A stretch of 64,000 bases of DNA from Triplophysa rosa (lineage: Eukaryota; Chordata; Actinopteri; Cypriniformes; Nemacheilidae), in NCBI RefSeq assembly GCF_024868665.1, contig NC_079910.1, positions 7,722,976 to 7,786,975 of the forward strand, given 5' to 3'. Below the pieces are notes generated by a model. That model had not been told where the DNA came from. It worked only from the letters and a program-made list of their open reading frames with translations, and did no database searches. The first letter of the stretch is position 1, and each line of letters opens with the position of its first letter. Both the position numbers and the translations under genes were made by a program. Of this stretch, positions 60,338-64,000 are shown piece after piece.

Positions 60338-61129
60338 CAGTGGTGTAAAGTATTGGAGTAAATGTAATTTGTTACTGTACTTAAGTATCTTTTTGGCTAC
60401 TTTGTAGTTGTACTTAGTATTAAAGATATTAGCAACTTTTACTCTCTACTTTACTACATTTTTGAACAAGTATATGTACTCTTTACTCCACTACATTTGT
60501 AATGACTAATGCAATTACGCATTACATTTTGCATGGCACCTATCTTTTTTTGCAGCAGTTTATTTTTTGCTACAGAATCATTCATATAAGGGCATTGAAG
60601 GTACTTCTTGTGAATTTTGCCCTTACTTCTTTATGTGAATACGAGTGCATTATCAGGTAGTTGACAATCGCTGGCATTGACTTTTTAATTTTACCTAACA
60701 TTATTTTATTTATCCTTTATATTGAAGAGACCTTTTTGAAGAATGTTGGCTTACTTATGAGCACTTGAGCTTAAATGAGACTTGGGTGTTTGTAATAGAT
60801 GTAGGTTATGGTGTCGACCATGATTTGTTGCAATTTTGAGGTGTTCAGTCTTATTATGATTTAAGAAAATAAATGTGATTGCTCTCCTCACGAATCGACT
60901 GTTTCTTGTTTTTCACTGACGTGTCTCTTAAGTGTTGAGGACTAGTGCTGCTTTGAGCCTACATTCAGTATGAGTAAAATACTCAAGTACTGTTAAAATC
61001 AGATACTCGAAGACTTTTACTGAAGTCGTTTTGGAATTGGTGACTTGTAACTTGTAATGGAGTAATTTTCACTGCAAGGTATCTGTACTTTTACTTAAGT
61101 ATGGTTTTCAGGTACTCTTTACACCTCTG
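60338..61129. mobile_element. 792-bp hAT-like MITE with exact 8-bp target duplication
   Basis: Ends CAGTGGTGTAAAG and CTTTACACCTCTG, inverse except one base. It is flanked by GAGCAGAG on both sides (60330-60337 and 61130-61137). Inside, the subterminal parts are rich in TACTTAAGTA and ACTTTTACT motifs. No transposase frame. It lies 286 bases upstream of znf385a exon 2. Confidence 0.88.
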
Positions 61130-61415
61130 GAGCAGAGACTCAATGACGTGGACAGAGAGAGAGAAAGAGCTAGTGGCTGTTGTTTCTTAAGCCTGACATC
61201 TCTCTGATGAGTTTCGTGCTGATAAAAAGTGTTTTAACACAGCCACTTCTAAGCCTGTGTGTTTCACCTCTGTATGCCATTTTGTCAATATTTGAGCGTA
61301 TGACGTTTAGTCAGGCTTGACACCAGAGGATTGAAAGCTTATCTCGAAAGATTATTGGAAGAATTGCCTTCGTTTGCTTGTTCTTCGTGTTATTTTGTTC
61401 CTCTCGTCCCCACAG

Positions 61416-61561
61416 GAAGCATCAACCGAACGGGGGCCATCCCTACATTTCTACGGACCCCTACAATGATCCAGCCTCATCTGGATATGAAGCCCTTCCT
61501 ACAGTTTCCAATGGAGACCCCTCCCCCACACAGCGTTGGCCTTTTCCACAACTTCAACGCG
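61416..61561 (+). CDS. znf385a: znf385a coding exon 2
   Basis: ZNF385A (Hzf) is a nucleic-acid-binding protein with U1-type C2H2 zinc fingers. It is known for p53 target choice, 3'-UTR mRNA binding and roles in blood and neuronal cells. With the first exon this piece gives residues 1-52. It starts MIIGSINRTGAIPTFLRTPT; later parts include PHLDMKPFLQFPMETPPP and GLFHNFNA. Human ZNF385A has MILGSLSRAG, PPLDLKQILPFPLEP and GLFSNYST at the same places. It is the proline-rich N-terminus before the first finger. The donor is GCG|GTGAGA, phase 0; the next exon should begin with MDPVQKA-like residues but lies outside. An internal ATG at 61466 matches the start of a shorter human isoform as I recall it. 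Confidence 0.88.
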
Positions 61562-63185
61562 GTGAGATTGTCACGCTTCCATTTAAATTAATCATTGAAT
61601 AGGCATTTTCAATTGTTTTTTATAGTAAATGAGTAAAAAAAAGTTTCTTTTTTTCAGTTATTTGTTTCTTAAAAAATTGATTACTTATGGAAACTTGTAC
61701 CATTCCCCCTTTATCTATATATTATGGTTTATAAAATTTGATAATTAGGTTAAAATATTTTTAAAATAATGTTATCAAATGTTTTCTACATGGCTTTGTT
61801 TGAATTTGTCTGACTGCTTACCATAGAAAGCCGTGTAATACTAAAGACATTTCTTGTGTCATTGTGACTTATAGCTAATCATTTAGATTAGCATGCAGCC
61901 CATTTCACTCTCTCAGCACTTTTACTCTGATTCTCTTCTGCACATTTCCCAGATTGCATTCTGTATGTATAAACCGGTGCAGAGCATTCTGGTTTACATT
62001 TTCTCTCTTCCTTAAACATTTTAGATGTTATTAATGATTAATAATTAGTTATTAATATTAGGTGAATATTAAGACCAAAAGAAAAAAAAATGTTTTTGTG
62101 TATTGTGAATTATTTTCTTATTATTAATATTTTTTGTTTGAAAATTGATGGTAGAACTTTATTTGAAATATGTTTCCATATTTCTGTTTGAAATCATTTA
62201 GCCATTTTATAATATCTTGTGTAATTTTTATACTCCTTGTGCATCATTTTGTATATTTTGTACTTTTAATTTAATTTATAGTTGTAATTTAGAAATTTGA
62301 CGGTGCATGCCATTGAAAGGCTATGTTACAAAACTTAGTTCCAAAATGAATGTGTTGGTATTCACAGCACATCTAATGTGTTAGACATTATCCACATTTT
62401 TTAAAAGAAGAGTTACATTCATCCAGTGGTTTGGATATGCAACACACTTACAGTTATAAAGATGCTTTACCCCCTGGTACTGATTTCTTACACGAAAAAC
62501 GAAAAACCCTTTCCCCATGCCAGAACAATATGCATCAAACATTGCCATCCAATTCTGCCACATTTATTATCTTTTTAGTAATAGACAACAGAAGTTTATA
62601 TATAGTTCATGGGAGAGTCAGCATCTAAGAGCTTAACTACTGTCTATTTACTTATGGCATTTATACTTAGACTCTGAGCTGGACTATAAACTTTAAACTG
62701 TGTGGTCGCAGCATTGCAGCAGGTTATTAATCAGAATGGGATAAAGCTCCGTATGTGAGTGACCAAGTGTCCAACAGGAAATTCTGACAATGGCCAATAG
62801 GGGGCGATATTGGAGAGGCTGGAATGACAGGCTGACCTCCCTGTAGGACACTGCTGAAGACACACTGCAGTGTTTACGCCATTGCCTAATGGAATACTGA
62901 CATTTACAAGTTTCCTCGGTCAGGTAGTAAAAAATAGACCTTTACTGAAGTATTAAGTCATGTTATTTTGAGGAAGTACATGTGTAGACATTAGATGATG
63001 ATATTTAGCAAATCTTTATAAAACTGTATTTTGTGGTCTTGTTATATGCTCAGACATGAGTATATTATACAGCATTGACCCATATCTTTCTCTATTTTAA
63101 AAACAAATGTGCATAATTTAATATGTAAAATATGCATTCATTTAACATGTAAAGTTTACTGAAAATGGTCTCTAGCAAGCCAAGC
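61562..63185 (+). other. znf385a: znf385a intron 2 (start), no gene seen
   Basis: AT-rich; runs to the end of the window. No further znf385a exon was found. Confidence 0.6.
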
Positions 63186-63388
63186 TTAAAAGGCTAGTTC
63201 ACCCAAAACTAGACCCATTTGTCGGTAACCAGACCCATTCACTCCTATATGGACACAAAGGAAAGGGTACCGCCGTTGTTCAGTTACAAACATTCTTTAA
63301 AATATCTTATTTTGTGTTCTGAAGAAGAAAGAAAGTCATACAGGTTTGAAATCACAAAAGGGTGAGTAAATGATGACAGAATTTTTAA
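63186..63388. mobile_element. MITE family 1 (copy M)
   Basis: TTAAAAGGCTAGTTCACCC at the left, GGTACCGCCGTTGTTCAGTT inside and GGGTGAGTAAATGATGACAG at the right end. Confidence 0.75.
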
Positions 63389-64000
63389 AGAAGAAAAGAA
63401 ACTGATTTTGTTCTCAAGAATTCTGTTGGTATAAATCTTCAGAAAAGTCAAGTAGACAAATTTAAGCTCGTACCTTAGTTTTTCACTGCTTTACGGCTCA
63501 GTGAACTACAAAACCCTATAAACATACGATTTGTCAGCTCATTCCATCTGGATTCACATTCACATTGGAATGGAATTCCGACGAAGTGCAGCGCAGCCTG
63601 ATCAAACAGAAATGAAAGCGTAATCTAGTTCTCACAATTTGTGGGTTTGGCAAATACAACCACTTTGCTGTGTTTACAGTACATTTGAACTCAAATCAGA
63701 TGCTTTTAATCAGCTGTGTGTAGAGCCGGGGTGGCTCACGGCTCTATCTTTCATTCATCTCTTCAGCTGTACGGTCCAGCTGTAATTTGACTTTAATGTG
63801 CTTTGGCCTCTACCTGCCTGTCCGAGTCAATATGCCTGCAGGCGGTGAGGAACCTAAATAATTTATACGAAGCAGCTGCTTGTGATGTGGAAAAAGACCT
63901 CGCTTATTCTGCAGAATCAGGAATTTCTGATGTGTTAAATAGGACGGCTCGTGTGCCAACCTGTTGCCTTTCACCTGCTGCATCCTTCAATTCGAACCGT
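63389..64000 (+). other. znf385a: End of window, znf385a intron 2
   Basis: No gene or repeat recognised. Bases 63660-63880 are complex sequence that could be regulatory. Confidence 0.35.

Larger units (their letters stand above)
29099..61415 (+). other. znf385a: znf385a intron 1 (32.3 kb)
   Basis: Donor GTGAGT at 29099 and acceptor TCGTCCCCACAG ending at 61415. Long first introns are usual in the ZNF385 family. It holds most of the mobile elements in this window and several complex non-repetitive patches that could be enhancers (30400-30600, 30715-30860, 42780-42960, 57320-57600). No other coding exon was recognised. Confidence 0.85.

Noticed and set aside
1..64000. CRISPR array, phage, operon or novel prokaryote-type system
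   Set aside because: No direct-repeat/spacer arrays or clustered intact ORFs; the spliced genes and repeats are those of a fish chromosome.

Overview
This is 64 kb of vertebrate nuclear DNA, almost certainly from a teleost fish and most likely a cyprinid. It is AT-rich and sparse in genes. It carries spliced developmental genes with GT-AG introns, many CA/GA microsatellites, and many copies of short inverted-repeat elements of a kind I know from carp-like fish. No operons, prokaryotic genes, phage or CRISPR were seen. Most open frames in the window are chance or repeat-derived.

Three genes can be supported. (1) neurod4 (+): a proneural bHLH transcription factor whose whole 350-residue coding region lies in one exon (6695-7747). 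It sits behind a probable non-coding first exon ending at 5652. (2) birc5/survivin (-): four coding exons between 18422 and 16837 encode a complete 144-residue single-BIR protein. (3) znf385a (+): only the 5' end is present. A 10-nt first coding piece (29089-29098) is joined over a 32.3-kb intron to a 146-nt exon (61416-61561), and the gene continues past the window. A second possible first exon at 20804-20816 has the same splice phase.

Layout: 1-5.4 kb is neurod4 upstream DNA with candidate regulatory stretches; 5.4-8.7 kb is neurod4; 8.7-16.8 kb is intergenic with SINE and MITE copies; 16.8-18.6 kb is birc5; 18.6-29.1 kb holds the divergent birc5/znf385a 5' region; 29.1-64 kb is mostly znf385a intron 1, exon 2 and the start of intron 2. 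Intron 1 is filled with mobile elements. They include two hAT-like MITEs with exact 8-bp target duplications, a 595-bp element with a 6-bp duplication and repeated internal motifs, and a nest in which a MITE is interrupted by both an L2/CR1-type LINE tail and a small DNA transposon that kept one coding exon.

The genes do not form a pathway. NEUROD4 and ZNF385A both lie in human 12q13, so that pair looks like old synteny. Human BIRC5 is on 17q25, so the survivin copy here looks like a fish-specific arrangement. No new biological system was found. The most useful leads are the alternative znf385a first exon, the MITE abutting the birc5 exon 3 acceptor, the splice-site-bearing MITEs, and the nested element with its retained exon.
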